Assembly (NCBI RefSeq): GCF_000720425.1
Contig: NZ_JOAJ01000004.1
Span: 310,001-374,000 of the forward strand
Reading direction: 5' to 3'
From: Nocardia rhamnosiphila NBRC 108938
Lineage (GTDB): Bacteria > Actinomycetota > Actinomycetes > Mycobacteriales > Mycobacteriaceae
DNA length: 64,000 nt
Part shown: positions 1-8,576 of the stretch, piece by piece
Numbering within the stretch: position 1 is the stretch's first letter
Layout: every line of letters starts with the position of its first letter
The notes under the pieces: generated by a model
Seen by the model: the letters and a program-made list of their open reading frames with translations, nothing else
Database searches by the model: none
Told to the model about the DNA's origin: nothing
Program-made: the position numbers and the translations under genes

Positions 1-2
1 TT

Positions 3-644
3 CCGGGTGACCTGCTCGGTTACCTGACCGCGCGGCGGATCGGTGCACCGGCGGAGATCGTGATCAGTCACCACACTCACAGCGGCGGCGAGGGATCGCG
101 CGGAAGCGCCCGGACACTGCTGGCGAGCCTGGACTGGTTCCGCGACGGCGGCTGGCATTACCAGGACGGTGAACGGCGCCGCGGTCCGATCGACCGGCAC
201 ACGTCGATGGTCTTTCCCGGCACCACCGCGGCGACCACGGTGACGAAGTTCCCGCAGCCGCCCGTGCTGACCATCCCGCGCCACACGCCGGTGAGTTTCG
301 TGGCGGGGGTGCTCGACGCACAAATCCACGCGGCCGTCGGCGGCGTGACGCCGGATCTGGTGGAGACCCTGCCCCTCGCTCCGTCACCCGGTGCCGACAT
401 GCGGTACGACCTGGTGGTGGATGCATTCGGCGCCGACAACCGCAGGGTACGCGGTGTTCTCAGCGGCGTGGATTCCTACCGGGACTCCGGCCTCATGGCG
501 GTCGCAGCCGCGGTCGAACTCGCCGAAGGGACGGTGCGACCGGGGGTACTGGCCGCCGCCGAGGCGTTCGACCCGTCCGCGTTCCTCGATGGACTGGCGC
601 CACACGGGATCAGCTGGCGGCTCGACGAGGAGACCGGTCGATGA
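3..644 (+). CDS. Saccharopine dehydrogenase-like oxidoreductase, C-terminal part (5' end outside window)
   Basis: The frame is open from the first complete codon at position 3 to a stop at 644, so the gene starts upstream of the window. The GTG at 60 is inside the protein. About 213 residues are visible. They resemble the C-terminal half of the saccharopine dehydrogenase / trans-acting enoyl reductase family: a substrate-domain sheet containing an SHHTHSGGEGSRGSA stretch, followed by a conserved ending. The nucleotide-binding Rossmann part would lie upstream, so cofactor use cannot be checked. The stop overlaps the next ATG by 4 bp (ATGA), which indicates translational coupling to the SGNH hydrolase. 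Family assignment is moderate; substrate unknown. Confidence 0.6.
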   Translation, partial: PGDLLGYLTARRIGAPAEIVISHHTHSGGEGSRGSARTLLASLDWFRDGGWHYQDGERRRGPIDRHTSMVFPGTTAATTVTKFPQPPVLTIPRHTPVSFVAGVLDAQIHAAVGGVTPDLVETLPLAPSPGADMRYDLVVDAFGADNRRVRGVLSGVDSYRDSGLMAVAAAVELAEGTVRPGVLAAAEAFDPSAFLDGLAPHGISWRLDEETGR

Positions 645-1912
645 ACGCGCGAAAGATCAGGACCCTCCTCCTGACTGTGCTGCTTGCAGTACTGACCGTC
701 GCGGGAACGGCGCTCTACGCGGGCGTCGCCGACCGCTCCGGCGAGCGGCAGTCGTGGCTCGGCAGCTGGTCCACCGCCCAGATGGCCGCCACCGGCGTCT
801 GGGGACCGACCTGGTCGACAGCCGGTTTCGCCGACCAGACCGTGCGGCAGACCGTCCGTCCCACCGTGGGCGGCGATCAGGCCCGGATCACTGTGTCCAA
901 CCTTTTCGGGGACCGGCCGTTGCGAATCGCCGCGGCAACGCTCGCGAATACCACGGACGGCGCGGCCGTGGAGCCGGGCACGGTGCGATCGCTGTCCTTC
1001 GACGGGGCATCGACCGCGGAGATCGCGCAGGGTACCGAACTCACCAGCGACGCCGTCGAGTTCTCGGTGACCGCGCGGAAGCCGGTCACGGTGACCCTCT
1101 ACCTGGCCGACGAGACCGGACCGGCCACCTTTCACTACCTCGGCAACACGACCTCCTACCGAGCCGACGGCGACCATCACGCCGACACCGGCAGTGCCGC
1201 CTTCACCGAGTCCGACGGGTCCTGGTACTACCTGTCGGATCTTCAGGTCGGCGGGCCCGAGACCCGCGACGGCGTGGTGGCCTTCGGCGACTCCATCACC
1301 GACGGCGCCGGAGCCACCACCGGTTCCGACAACCGCTACCCCGACGCCCTGGCCACCCGACTGGCGGCCGACGGCCGCCCCCGGGCCGTACTCAACACCG
1401 GGATCGGCGGCAACCGGATCGTGTCCGACTCCGGCTACGTGGGCCAGCGCGCCGCAACCCGCTTCCGCCGCGACGTACTCGACAAGGAAGGCGTCGGCAC
1501 GGTGGTCCTGCTGTCCGGTATCAACGACATCGGTGCCAGCGAACTCGACGAACCCTGGCTGCGACCGAACCCGGAAGTCACCGCCGATCAGCTGATCACC
1601 GAATACCGGCAACTCATTCGTCTCGCGCGCGCCGACGGGCTACGCGTCATCGGCGGCACACTACTGCCGTACCGCGGTGCCCCGTATTTCAGCCCGCGCG
1701 GCGAAAATGTCCGGGACACGGTCAATTCCTGGATACGCGAGTCCGGAGAATTCGACGCCGTCATCGATTTCGAACGTCTCCTTGCCGCCGGATCCGACCC
1801 TGATGCCCTGGACCCGCGCTACGACAGCGGCGACCATCTCCATCCCAACCCGACGGGCTACGCCGTCATGGCCGACGCCGCCGCGGCAGTGCTCGACGCC
1901 CCGGCTCGGTGA
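641..1912 (+). CDS. Secreted or membrane-anchored SGNH/GDSL hydrolase
   Basis: A 423-residue esterase/lipase of the SGNH family. Residues 7-28 form a signal peptide or N-terminal anchor, so it acts outside the membrane. The four family blocks are all present: GDSITDG with nucleophile Ser218, the oxyanion Gly in GIGGN near 254-258, GIND near 293-296, and the DxxH pair Asp398/His401 in GDHLHPN. The first 200 residues form a beta-rich domain common in actinobacterial members of this family. The start overlaps the preceding stop by 4 bp, so both proteins are probably made from one mRNA. Hydrolysis of an acyl ester is the expected reaction; the natural substrate cannot be read from sequence. Confidence 0.88.
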   Translation: MNARKIRTLLLTVLLAVLTVAGTALYAGVADRSGERQSWLGSWSTAQMAATGVWGPTWSTAGFADQTVRQTVRPTVGGDQARITVSNLFGDRPLRIAAATLANTTDGAAVEPGTVRSLSFDGASTAEIAQGTELTSDAVEFSVTARKPVTVTLYLADETGPATFHYLGNTTSYRADGDHHADTGSAAFTESDGSWYYLSDLQVGGPETRDGVVAFGDSITDGAGATTGSDNRYPDALATRLAADGRPRAVLNTGIGGNRIVSDSGYVGQRAATRFRRDVLDKEGVGTVVLLSGINDIGASELDEPWLRPNPEVTADQLITEYRQLIRLARADGLRVIGGTLLPYRGAPYFSPRGENVRDTVNSWIRESGEFDAVIDFERLLAAGSDPDALDPRYDSGDHLHPNPTGYAVMADAAAAVLDAPAR

Positions 1913-2055
1913 ACCGACCCAGTGGCCTTCGGCCTGCCGGTGGATCCGGCCGACGATGTAGCGGTATACCGTCCGGAGTCCGACGAGGTCGGGTACTCCC
2001 TCGCATCGAGGATGGCGTACTACCCGCAGGGCCGCCTGCACGAGGCCCGACACAA

Positions 2056-2092
2056 ATGGTCCCCGACCCGCGTTCAGCGGGCCGGGGACCAT
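2056..2092 (-). terminator. Hairpin terminator downstream of tRNA-Ala
   Basis: A 10-bp perfect stem (2056-2065 with 2083-2092, arms ATGGTCCCCG and CGGGGACCAT) lies 6 bp past the 3' end of the tRNA. On the minus strand the right-hand arm runs into a short T stretch. It would also block read-through from the SGNH hydrolase gene. Confidence 0.7.
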
Positions 2093-2097
2093 GTATG

Positions 2098-2170
2098 TGG
2101 AGCTAAGGGGAATCGAACCCCTGACCTTCTCGATGCGAACGAGACGCGCTACCAACTGCGCTATAGCCCC
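2098..2170 (-). tRNA. tRNA-Ala, anticodon CGC
   Basis: A 73-nt cloverleaf on the minus strand. The acceptor stem is GGGGCTA/TAGCTCC and carries the G3:U70 wobble pair that is the alanine identity element, followed by discriminator A73. The anticodon arm is TCTCG-TTCGCAT-CGAGA, giving anticodon CGC (codon GCG, the favoured Ala codon in a high-GC genome). The T arm is AGGGG-TTCGATT-CCCCT. The 3' CCA is not encoded. Confidence 0.96.
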
Positions 2171-2293
2171 GTGCGGCTCGGTGAACCGCGCTGTGCCACT
2201 CTAGCAAACAGGGCTACCAGAATCCGAATCGGGATCCTGACCTGCGGTTTCTCTATTCTCCGAGCATTTCCGGGCGGCGGGATCCGATACGGG

Positions 2294-3331
2294 TCACGCA
2301 CCCGCGGCCCGGCGGATCTCACCGCCGGTCGCCCGGTTGCGCACGGTCCGGGCGACGGACGCGTCGTAGGCGTCCAGATGCTCGAACGCCGGATCCTCGT
2401 CGTCGGGTTCGAGCAGATGGGCACGGCGACGCAGCGCCCGGGCGGTATCCCGGTCCATTCCGGGCCGGGCACCCCGCGGCGACGCCGTCCCGGCATCGGC
2501 GGGACCGTGCCCGGCCGACTCCTGATCCCGGCCGCCGAGCCGGGCGCTGCGCCGCCGGCGGATCTCCTGTTCGATCCGGACCTGTTTGCGCAGATAACCC
2601 AGGTAGGTACCCAGGGACAGCACGGCGCCACCGCAGCCCCACCAGAAAATGGGTGCGACGGCGACCGCGAGGCCGCCGCACAGCACGGCGCCGAGTACGA
2701 GCGCGACCACGGCGCGCTGCCGGAAGGTATAGCGCGCGGCCCGGGCGATGGCGTCGGCTTCGGGGTCGTAACCACCGCGCCCGCGGCGGGACGGCACGAA
2801 ATCCTCTTCGTCGTATTCGAGTTCGGGGTCCGGTGCCCGCGTCGTCGCGCGCACCGGAGGAATGCGCGCGGGTACATTGGCCTCGGCGCGCTCGGGCGAC
2901 CCGGCCTCCTCGTCACAGTCCTCGCCGCGTTCGAACTCCTCGTGGTCCCAGCCGTCGCCGGGTTCGCTGTCGTGCGCGGTACCGTCCGCACCGGATTCCG
3001 GCTCGGCGCCCCCGGGCCGATCGCCGACGACCTCGTCCGGTTGCTCCTCGTCAGCCGCGGTACCGTTCTCCTCGGCCGATGTGCTCATCGGATCCTCCGC
3101 ATCATTGGCGTGGTGACGCTTTCGGTAAGGCCGCGTGGTCCGCTTCTTGCGGGCATGCCCACTTCCCTTACGCCTTTTGGAATCTCCACGATGCAGTACC
3201 CGCGTCGCCAGGGCCGTGTCGGTTGTCCGGCGGATTCTGGGATGCCGGTCGGCAAGGATAGGAAACAGGACGAAGACCCACAGCACGACCAGCCCGATCC
3301 ACAGGATCGAATTCGGCATCGTCGTCAGCAC
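2294..3331 (-). CDS. glpR: GlpR/SepX-like divisome membrane protein
   Basis: A 345-residue membrane protein. TM1 is at about residues 9-27 (out-in start with a short exposed N-terminus). A basic stretch (about 50-73) and a long acidic disordered region (about 78-180) follow. A hydrophobic hairpin spans about 206-247, and a basic, charged C-terminal tail ends the protein. This architecture and the neighbourhood (galU, MoeA-like gene, acetyltransferase, then this gene) match the actinobacterial locus whose membrane protein is described as GlpR in Corynebacterium and SepX in Streptomyces. There it acts as receptor for the gephyrin-like protein Glp at the septum. The symbol rests on synteny and architecture, not on a search. 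It is the last gene of the run, 251 bp after the acetyltransferase. Confidence 0.72.
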   Translation of the reverse strand: MLTTMPNSILWIGLVVLWVFVLFPILADRHPRIRRTTDTALATRVLHRGDSKRRKGSGHARKKRTTRPYRKRHHANDAEDPMSTSAEENGTAADEEQPDEVVGDRPGGAEPESGADGTAHDSEPGDGWDHEEFERGEDCDEEAGSPERAEANVPARIPPVRATTRAPDPELEYDEEDFVPSRRGRGGYDPEADAIARAARYTFRQRAVVALVLGAVLCGGLAVAVAPIFWWGCGGAVLSLGTYLGYLRKQVRIEQEIRRRRSARLGGRDQESAGHGPADAGTASPRGARPGMDRDTARALRRRAHLLEPDDEDPAFEHLDAYDASVARTVRNRATGGEIRRAAGA

Positions 3332-3582
3332 CTCCGTCCCGCCTGGTCGTCGTCCGAGCCCCCGCCATGAACCGTGTGCGCCCCGACGCCGGAGTCCTTC
3401 CCCGCGGGTACGTCTCGCAGATCGTGGTACGAGCTCTCCACCGGTGGCACAGGACGCACCACCGACGTCCGTAGGTTAATTCCGAGTAGGGGTACAACAC
3501 GGCAGGCGCGCCGTGCACTTCCGCCACATGAGTCACATTTCCACCAAAGCCGGGTCCGGGCAGGCCGGTTTCCGGCGGCACG

Positions 3583-4242
3583 TCACCGCAGCGTCAACCG
3601 TCCTTCCCGCGCCAGCCGATCGACCACCCGGCCGGCCGGCTCCTCCACCGTTATCCCGACCAGCAGATGATCGCGCCATGCCCCGTCCACATCGAGATAC
3701 CTACGCAGCAGCCCTTCTTCACGGAAACCCACATTGCGCAGCACCGCCTGGCTCGCCAGATTCTCCGGCCGCACGGTCGCCTCCACCCGGTGCAGGCCCA
3801 CCGGACCGAAACAGTGATCGAGCCCCAGCGCCAATGCCGCGGTCGCGACCCCCTGCCCGCCGAGATCCTTGGCCACCCAGTACCCGATCCACGCCGAGCG
3901 CAGCGCGCCGCGCACGATATTGCCGACCGTCAACTGCCCGCTGAACGCGCCGTCGACTTCGATAACCAGTGGGATCATCGCGCCGCGGCGCGCCTCCGCC
4001 TTCAGGCTCGACCACAGCGGCGGCCAGTTCGACGCGTGATTGCGCGCGTCCCAGGCCCCGCGGCCGGTGGGCTCCCAGGGTTCCAGGTGATTCTGGTCCC
4101 GCATCCTGATCCGGCTCCACGCCGCCGCGTCGCGCAACCGCACCGGACGCAACGTCACCTCTCCGGCGGATACCCGTACCGGACCGAGGTGCGCGGGCCA
4201 CCCGGGGTGCTGGGTGGCCCGGAAAACATTCATGGACTCCAC
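3583..4242 (-). CDS. rimJ: GNAT N-acetyltransferase, RimJ/RimL type
   Basis: A 219-residue GNAT-fold acetyltransferase. The acetyl-CoA motif A region reads LGGQGVATAALALGLDHCF, and the late motif HRVEATVRPENLASQAVLRNVGF is typical of RimJ/RimL proteins, which acetylate N-terminal amino groups of proteins. It begins 3 bp after the stop of glp and is therefore in the same transcript. The conserved position between glp and glpR is why I keep the rimJ label. True substrate unknown: a ribosomal protein, or a partner in the cell-division cluster, are both possible. Confidence 0.85.
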   Translation of the reverse strand: MESMNVFRATQHPGWPAHLGPVRVSAGEVTLRPVRLRDAAAWSRIRMRDQNHLEPWEPTGRGAWDARNHASNWPPLWSSLKAEARRGAMIPLVIEVDGAFSGQLTVGNIVRGALRSAWIGYWVAKDLGGQGVATAALALGLDHCFGPVGLHRVEATVRPENLASQAVLRNVGFREEGLLRRYLDVDGAWRDHLLVGITVEEPAGRVVDRLAREGRLTLR

Positions 4243-4245
4243 TTT

Positions 4246-5505
4246 CTAGCCGCGTTGCGCCAGAAATGCGACCCGGACCTTGTCACCGGTGCGAATTTCG
4301 GTGTCGTCGGGTTCGACCACGATGAGACTGTTGGCCTCCGACATGGCGGCCAGCAGGTGCGACGACGCCCCGGCACTGTTGCCGAGCGGCTGCACCAGGT
4401 ACTCACCGGTGGCCTCGTCCCGCATCAGCTGGGCACGCAGATAACCCTTGCGGCCCGCCATCGACTGGATCGGAGTTATGGTCCGCGCCCGGATGGTCCG
4501 CCGCATCGGCTGCCGCCTTCCCAGCGCGATCCGGATCAGCGGCCGCACCATCACCTCGAAAACCACCAGGGCGCCCACCGGATTGGACGGCAGCAGAAAG
4601 GTGGGCACCTCGTCGCGGCCGAGACGGCCGAATCCCTGCACCGAACCCGGATGCATCGCCACCCGGGCGATCTCCAGTTCACCGAGCCCCTCCAACGCCT
4701 CACACACCTGGTCGGAGGCCCATCCGCCGACCGCGCCGGCGATCACCACCACTTCCGCGCGCACCAGCTGACCCTCGACCACATCCCGGAGCCGCCGGGG
4801 GTCGGCATCGACGATGCCGACCCGGTTCACATCCGCGCCGGCATCACGCGCCGCGGCGGCCAGGGCGTAGGAATTCACGTCGTAGACCTGCCCGGGTCCG
4901 GGCGCCCGATCGATATCGACCAGCTCCTCGCCGATCGAGATCACCGACAGCCGCGGCCGCGGATGGACCAGCACCTTGTCCTGGCCCACCGCCGCCAGCA
5001 GACCCACCTGCGCGGGACCGATGATCGTCCCGGCGTGCACCGCGACATCCCCGGGCTGCACATCGTCGCCGGCCCGGCGCACATAGTCACCCGACCGCAC
5101 CGGTTCGTAGACCTTGAGCCGGCCCCGGCCGCCGTCGGTGAAATCCAGCGGCAGCACGGCGTCGGCGAGGGTGGGCAGCGGCGCGCCGGTCGCGACCCGG
5201 ACGGTCTGCCGGGGCTGCAGCCGGATCGGCTGCCGGGAGCCGGCGAGCACCTCCCCGACCACCGGCAGCGTCAGGTCGACCAGTTCGCCGTCCTCGTCGC
5301 GGATATCGGCCCCGGCGGACGTCACATCCACACTGCGTACGGCGTATCCGTCGATGGCGGCCTGATCGAAACCGGGCAGCGGCCGCTCGGTCACCACGTC
5401 CTCGGCGCACAGCAGGCCCTGGGCCTCGGAGATCGCGACCCGCACGGGCCGCGGCGCGACGGCCGCGGCGGTCACCTTGATCTGCTGATCCTCAACAGAG
5501 CGCAT
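4246..5505 (-). CDS. glp: Glp, MoeA/gephyrin-like protein of the divisome cluster
   Basis: A 419-residue protein with the four-domain MoeA/gephyrin-E fold. Family marks that remain are AIDGYAV (Asp52), GDDVQPGD, the SIGEEL stretch and LPSNPVGALVVFE. Two molybdotransferase signatures have changed. The usual TGGxSxGxxD loop reads AGAVGGWASDQ, and the usual KPG lysine is replaced in MHPGSVQGFG. No other molybdenum-cofactor insertion gene is adjacent. With galU upstream and rimJ/glpR downstream, this fits Glp, the gephyrin-like division protein described in corynebacteria, better than a working MoeA. It could still retain some catalytic function. Annotation pipelines usually call it molybdopterin molybdotransferase MoeA. 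Confidence 0.8.
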   Translation of the reverse strand: MRSVEDQQIKVTAAAVAPRPVRVAISEAQGLLCAEDVVTERPLPGFDQAAIDGYAVRSVDVTSAGADIRDEDGELVDLTLPVVGEVLAGSRQPIRLQPRQTVRVATGAPLPTLADAVLPLDFTDGGRGRLKVYEPVRSGDYVRRAGDDVQPGDVAVHAGTIIGPAQVGLLAAVGQDKVLVHPRPRLSVISIGEELVDIDRAPGPGQVYDVNSYALAAAARDAGADVNRVGIVDADPRRLRDVVEGQLVRAEVVVIAGAVGGWASDQVCEALEGLGELEIARVAMHPGSVQGFGRLGRDEVPTFLLPSNPVGALVVFEVMVRPLIRIALGRRQPMRRTIRARTITPIQSMAGRKGYLRAQLMRDEATGEYLVQPLGNSAGASSHLLAAMSEANSLIVVEPDDTEIRTGDKVRVAFLAQRG

Positions 5506-5541
5506 CCAGCCCTTCCCGATGTCCTCGCCCCGCAGGCGATC

Positions 5542-6513
5542 TCATTCGTCCGCGGTGAGTTGCGGGTTCCACTCCGGACTCAGCCGGTGCTGGAGCCACT
5601 CGCGCAGCGCGGGACCGTATTCCTCGCGCTCCAGTGCGAAATCCACCGCAGCACGAAGATAGCCGCCCGGGTTCCCCAGATCATGGCGCGACCCACGGTG
5701 GACGACCACATGAACCGGATGTCCCTCGTCGATGAGCAGTGAGATCGCGTCGGTGAGTTGCAGTTCCCCGCCGGCGCCGGGACCGATGCGGCGCAGGGCG
5801 TCGAAGATCGCGCGATCGAGCAGGTAACGCCCGGCGGCGGCGAAGGTGGAGGGGGCCTCCTCGAGGCCCGGCTTCTCCACCATGCCCTTGACCCGCAGCA
5901 CATTCGGGTTGACCGCGTCGGGCACCGGGGCCACGTCGAATACGCCGTAGGCGCTGACCTGGTCCTTGGGCACATCGATCGCGCACAGCACGGATCCGCC
6001 GCGTTTACGGCGGACCCGGTTCATCACATCCAGTACCCCGCACGGCAGCACCAGATCGTCGGGGAGCAGTACCGCGATGGCGTCCTCGTCGGGGTCGAGC
6101 ACCGCTTCCGCCTGGGCGACCGCGTGACCGAGGCCCAGCGGTTCCTCCTGCACCACCGAGCTCACATCGAGCAACCCCGGTGCCTTGCGCACCTTCTCGA
6201 GCAGCTGGAACTTGCCGCGCTCGGCGAGGGTGCTCTCCAGCACCAGGTCCTCCACGAAATGCGCGACCACTCCGTCCTTACCGGGCGAGGTCACGATCAC
6301 CAGGCGGCTGGCCCCGGATTCGGCGGCCTCGCTGGCCACCAGCTCGATACCGGGGGTGTCGACCACCGGCAACAGTTCCTTGGGGACCGTCTTGGTCGCG
6401 GGCAGGAACCTCGTTCCCAGCCCGGCCGCGGGCACGACGGCCGTCCGGAACCCCGGTTCCGGCGCGGAGGCGCCCCCACTGCCCTGTTCTGCGGCCTTTT
6501 CTGTCATATACAC
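5542..6513 (-). CDS. galU: UTP-glucose-1-phosphate uridylyltransferase
   Basis: A 323-residue nucleotidyltransferase making UDP-glucose from UTP and glucose-1-phosphate, the entry point for cell-wall and storage glycans. The signature loop GLGTRFLPATKTVPKELLP lies at residues 31-49, and the later EKPGLEEAPS and GGELQLTD stretches match the family. First gene of a minus-strand run; 36 bp separate its stop from the glp start. The promoter would be in the 86-bp divergent gap shared with fthC. Confidence 0.96.
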   Translation of the reverse strand: MYMTEKAAEQGSGGASAPEPGFRTAVVPAAGLGTRFLPATKTVPKELLPVVDTPGIELVASEAAESGASRLVIVTSPGKDGVVAHFVEDLVLESTLAERGKFQLLEKVRKAPGLLDVSSVVQEEPLGLGHAVAQAEAVLDPDEDAIAVLLPDDLVLPCGVLDVMNRVRRKRGGSVLCAIDVPKDQVSAYGVFDVAPVPDAVNPNVLRVKGMVEKPGLEEAPSTFAAAGRYLLDRAIFDALRRIGPGAGGELQLTDAISLLIDEGHPVHVVVHRGSRHDLGNPGGYLRAAVDFALEREEYGPALREWLQHRLSPEWNPQLTADE

Positions 6514-6599
6514 ACCCTATCCACCCGGAGCGCCGCCCAAACGGCTGTACACCGGCTCGCTGCGGACTTTCGCGACGAAACCGGCACCGGTGAGAGCCT

Positions 6600-7202
6600 A
6601 TGGTTGTCGCCGTGCCTCTGCCCGACGAGCGTGACAAACAGGCCTGGCGCGCGGAGATCCGTGCCCGCCGGGCGCGACTACCCGAACTCGTGCGCGCCAC
6701 GGAGGCGGCGGCACTGGCCGGCGCGGCCGCGGACCTCGGTCCCGCCGAATGGGTGTGCGCCTACGTGCCGATGCGCGCGGAACCTGGTTCGCCGGCCCTG
6801 CCCGAGGCGCTGCGCGCGGCCGGTTGCCGGGTGTTGTTGCCGGTGACCGGGGCGCCCGGCCCGTTGCGCTGGGGCGAGTTCACCGGCGCGGGATCGCTGC
6901 GGCCGGGCCGCTACGGCCTGCTGGAACCGGCGGGCCCGGTACTACCGCCGGAAACGGTCGCGCGGGCCGAGGTCCTGCTGATCCCGGCACTGGCGGTGGA
7001 CCGGCGCGGGGTCCGGCTCGGCCAGGGCGCCGGCTACTACGACCGGACCCTGGGTATGGCCGATCCCACTGCCCGGCGCACCGTGGTCGTCCGCGACGAC
7101 GAGGTGGTCGAGCGGCTGCCCGAGGAACCGCACGATATCCGGATGACCTGGGTACTCACCCCGGGCGGCGGCCTGCGCCGGCTCGATGTGACAGCGCCGT
7201 GA
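6600..7202 (+). CDS. fthC: 5-formyltetrahydrofolate cyclo-ligase
   Basis: A 200-residue enzyme that converts 5-formyl-THF to 5,10-methenyl-THF with ATP, salvaging a storage form of folate. The family signature GQGAGYYDRTLG is at about residues 141-152. An N-terminal basic RARRARL helix carries the ATP-contacting arginines. An alternative GTG start four codons downstream is possible. Divergent from galU, the same arrangement as in mycobacteria. Cytoplasmic. Confidence 0.94.
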   Translation: MVVAVPLPDERDKQAWRAEIRARRARLPELVRATEAAALAGAAADLGPAEWVCAYVPMRAEPGSPALPEALRAAGCRVLLPVTGAPGPLRWGEFTGAGSLRPGRYGLLEPAGPVLPPETVARAEVLLIPALAVDRRGVRLGQGAGYYDRTLGMADPTARRTVVVRDDEVVERLPEEPHDIRMTWVLTPGGGLRRLDVTAP

Positions 7203-7267
7203 GACACCGCCGGGGTGGTACTCGGCACAATGGAGGGGATCCGGGAATCACTCGGCGATTGGCACTG

Positions 7268-7294
7268 TTGGCACTGTCGGCTGTAGAGTGCTAA
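7268..7294 (+). promoter_or_regulatory. CIRCE-like HrcA operator before ruc
   Basis: Inverted repeat TTGGCACTG - 9 nt - GAGTGCTAA. The right half is a perfect CIRCE half-site; the left half matches TTAGCACTC at 7 of 9 positions; the 9-bp spacing is exact. It ends 24 bp before the ruc start codon, a suitable place to block transcription. HrcA repression of this gene pair is reported for M. tuberculosis as I recall; here it is inferred from the site. Confidence 0.75.
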
Positions 7295-7318
7295 GTCTCG
7301 AATACTGCGGAGGACCCA

Positions 7319-7627
7319 GTGCCAACCTATTCATACGCGTGCACCCAGTGCGACAACCGCTTCGATATCGTTCAGTCCTTTACCGATGAGGCACTCACTG
7401 TCTGCTCGGAGTGCTCCGGCACCCTGCGTAAGCTCTTCAATTCGGTGGGCATCGTCTTCAAGGGCAGCGGCTTCTACCGGACCGACAGCCGCAGTGGCGC
7501 GTCGACCGCGAGTGAACCGGCCAAGTCCGACAGCTCCGCGTCGAGCTCTTCGGGGTCCGGCTCGAAATCGAGCTCGGACAAGGGCTCCTCGGGTACCTCC
7601 TCGGCACCCGCCGCCGCGGCCAGCTGA
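7319..7627 (+). CDS. ruc: Ruc-type FmdB zinc-ribbon protein (redox-regulated chaperone)
   Basis: A 102-residue protein. Residues 1-45 are an FmdB zinc ribbon with CxxC pairs Cys8/Cys11 and Cys29/Cys32. Residues 55-102 are a Ser/Ala-rich disordered tail. This layout is that of mycobacterial Ruc (Rv0991c), a chaperone that unfolds its zinc site and activates under oxidative stress. The GTG start is chosen because GGAGG at 7309-7313 sits 5 nt upstream. The position after the cyclo-ligase gene and before an SAF protein is as in M. tuberculosis. The CIRCE-like operator suggests heat-shock control. The chaperone role is carried over from the family, not seen directly. Confidence 0.83.
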   Translation: MPTYSYACTQCDNRFDIVQSFTDEALTVCSECSGTLRKLFNSVGIVFKGSGFYRTDSRSGASTASEPAKSDSSASSSSGSGSKSSSDKGSSGTSSAPAAAAS

Positions 7628-7770
7628 GCGCGGGCTCGCGACCCGGCCCCGCCCGGACGGATCGCTGACAGCGGCCGGTCGTCCCGAAGAAACCATCCAC
7701 ACCCCGGGAGTTGTCCACAACCACGCACAACCCCGGGTTCGTGGCCGGGCAGTACTCATACGCTCGGCCC

Positions 7771-8466
7771 ATGAGCCGCATCCGACCCCCTGACCGCACG
7801 AGCGGCGGCCGACGTTCCTCCCTCGGCGCCGGTGACACCTGGCGCGACGCGTTCGCCGATCGGCCGGCCTGGGCCGACGGGGTCCTGCTGCGCCGCGTGC
7901 TGGCCGTACTGTGCGCACTCGCGGCCGTTACGCTGTTCCTCCGCGGCGATCCGGCCCATGCGCGCAGCTCCGTCGTGGTCGCCTCCCGTGACCTGCCACC
8001 CGGCCACCTGATCGCCGCCGCGGATCTCCGCCTCGCCTCCTACCCTCCGGACGCCACACCCGACGGCGCGGCCGCCGACCCGGCGCCGCTGCTCGGCGCC
8101 GTGCTCACCGCCGCCCTGCGAGCGGGCGAGGTGCTCACCGATGTCCGTGTGGTCGGGCCACGGCTCGCCGAGGCGGCCACCGGACGGCCGGATGCCCGGA
8201 TCGTGCCCGTCCGCCTGGCCGATACCGCGATCACCGAAATCCTGCGGGCCGGCGATCGGGTGGACGTGGTGGCCGCCGGCACCGAGGATCCGGCACTCGC
8301 GCAAACCCTGGCGGTCGACGCCGCGGTGATACTGGTGTCGGGGCCGCCGGCAGATTCGGGCAACCGCCACACCGAACGGGTCGTGCTGGTGGCAATGGAC
8401 GCCCGCCGGGCAGCGGTCGTCGCCGCGGCCTCGTTGCACAGCGCACTCACCGTGATCTTCCACTGA
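7771..8466 (+). CDS. SAF-domain (CpaB/RcpC-like) membrane protein
   Basis: About 231 residues from the ATG at 7771; a TTG at 7711 would add 20 residues. One transmembrane segment lies at about residues 42-58. An SAF domain follows (VVVASRDLPPGHLIAAADL) and a second fold ends in LTVIFH, as in CpaB/RcpC-type pilus assembly proteins. No pilus genes are nearby. The gene follows ruc at 143 bp and matches the position of Rv0990c, which is reported as co-regulated with ruc. Function unknown; extracytoplasmic carbohydrate or wall binding is the usual guess for SAF. Confidence 0.7.
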   Translation: MSRIRPPDRTSGGRRSSLGAGDTWRDAFADRPAWADGVLLRRVLAVLCALAAVTLFLRGDPAHARSSVVVASRDLPPGHLIAAADLRLASYPPDATPDGAAADPAPLLGAVLTAALRAGEVLTDVRVVGPRLAEAATGRPDARIVPVRLADTAITEILRAGDRVDVVAAGTEDPALAQTLAVDAAVILVSGPPADSGNRHTERVVLVAMDARRAAVVAAASLHSALTVIFH

Positions 8467-8485
8467 TCGCCCGCACGTACGACGA

Positions 8486-8517
8486 AGGGACCCACCGCGA
8501 ACACGCGGCAGGTCCCT
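8486..8517. terminator. Terminator between convergent SAF gene and porin gene
   Basis: Stem AGGGACC (8486-8492) with GGTCCCT (8511-8517), with an inner CCGCG/CGCGG helix. It lies 19 bp after the SAF gene stop and 59 bp after the porin stop, so it can serve both strands. Confidence 0.55.
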
Positions 8518-8576
8518 CCACCGAGCTGCGGGTCCGGCCGGGCCGGGCACCCGGTCGGATAAGCCGTACGGCCGGA

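Noticed and set aside
7711..7719. Single DnaA box TTGTCCACA
   Set aside because: One isolated match between ruc and the SAF gene; an origin would have many boxes and dnaA/dnaN nearby.
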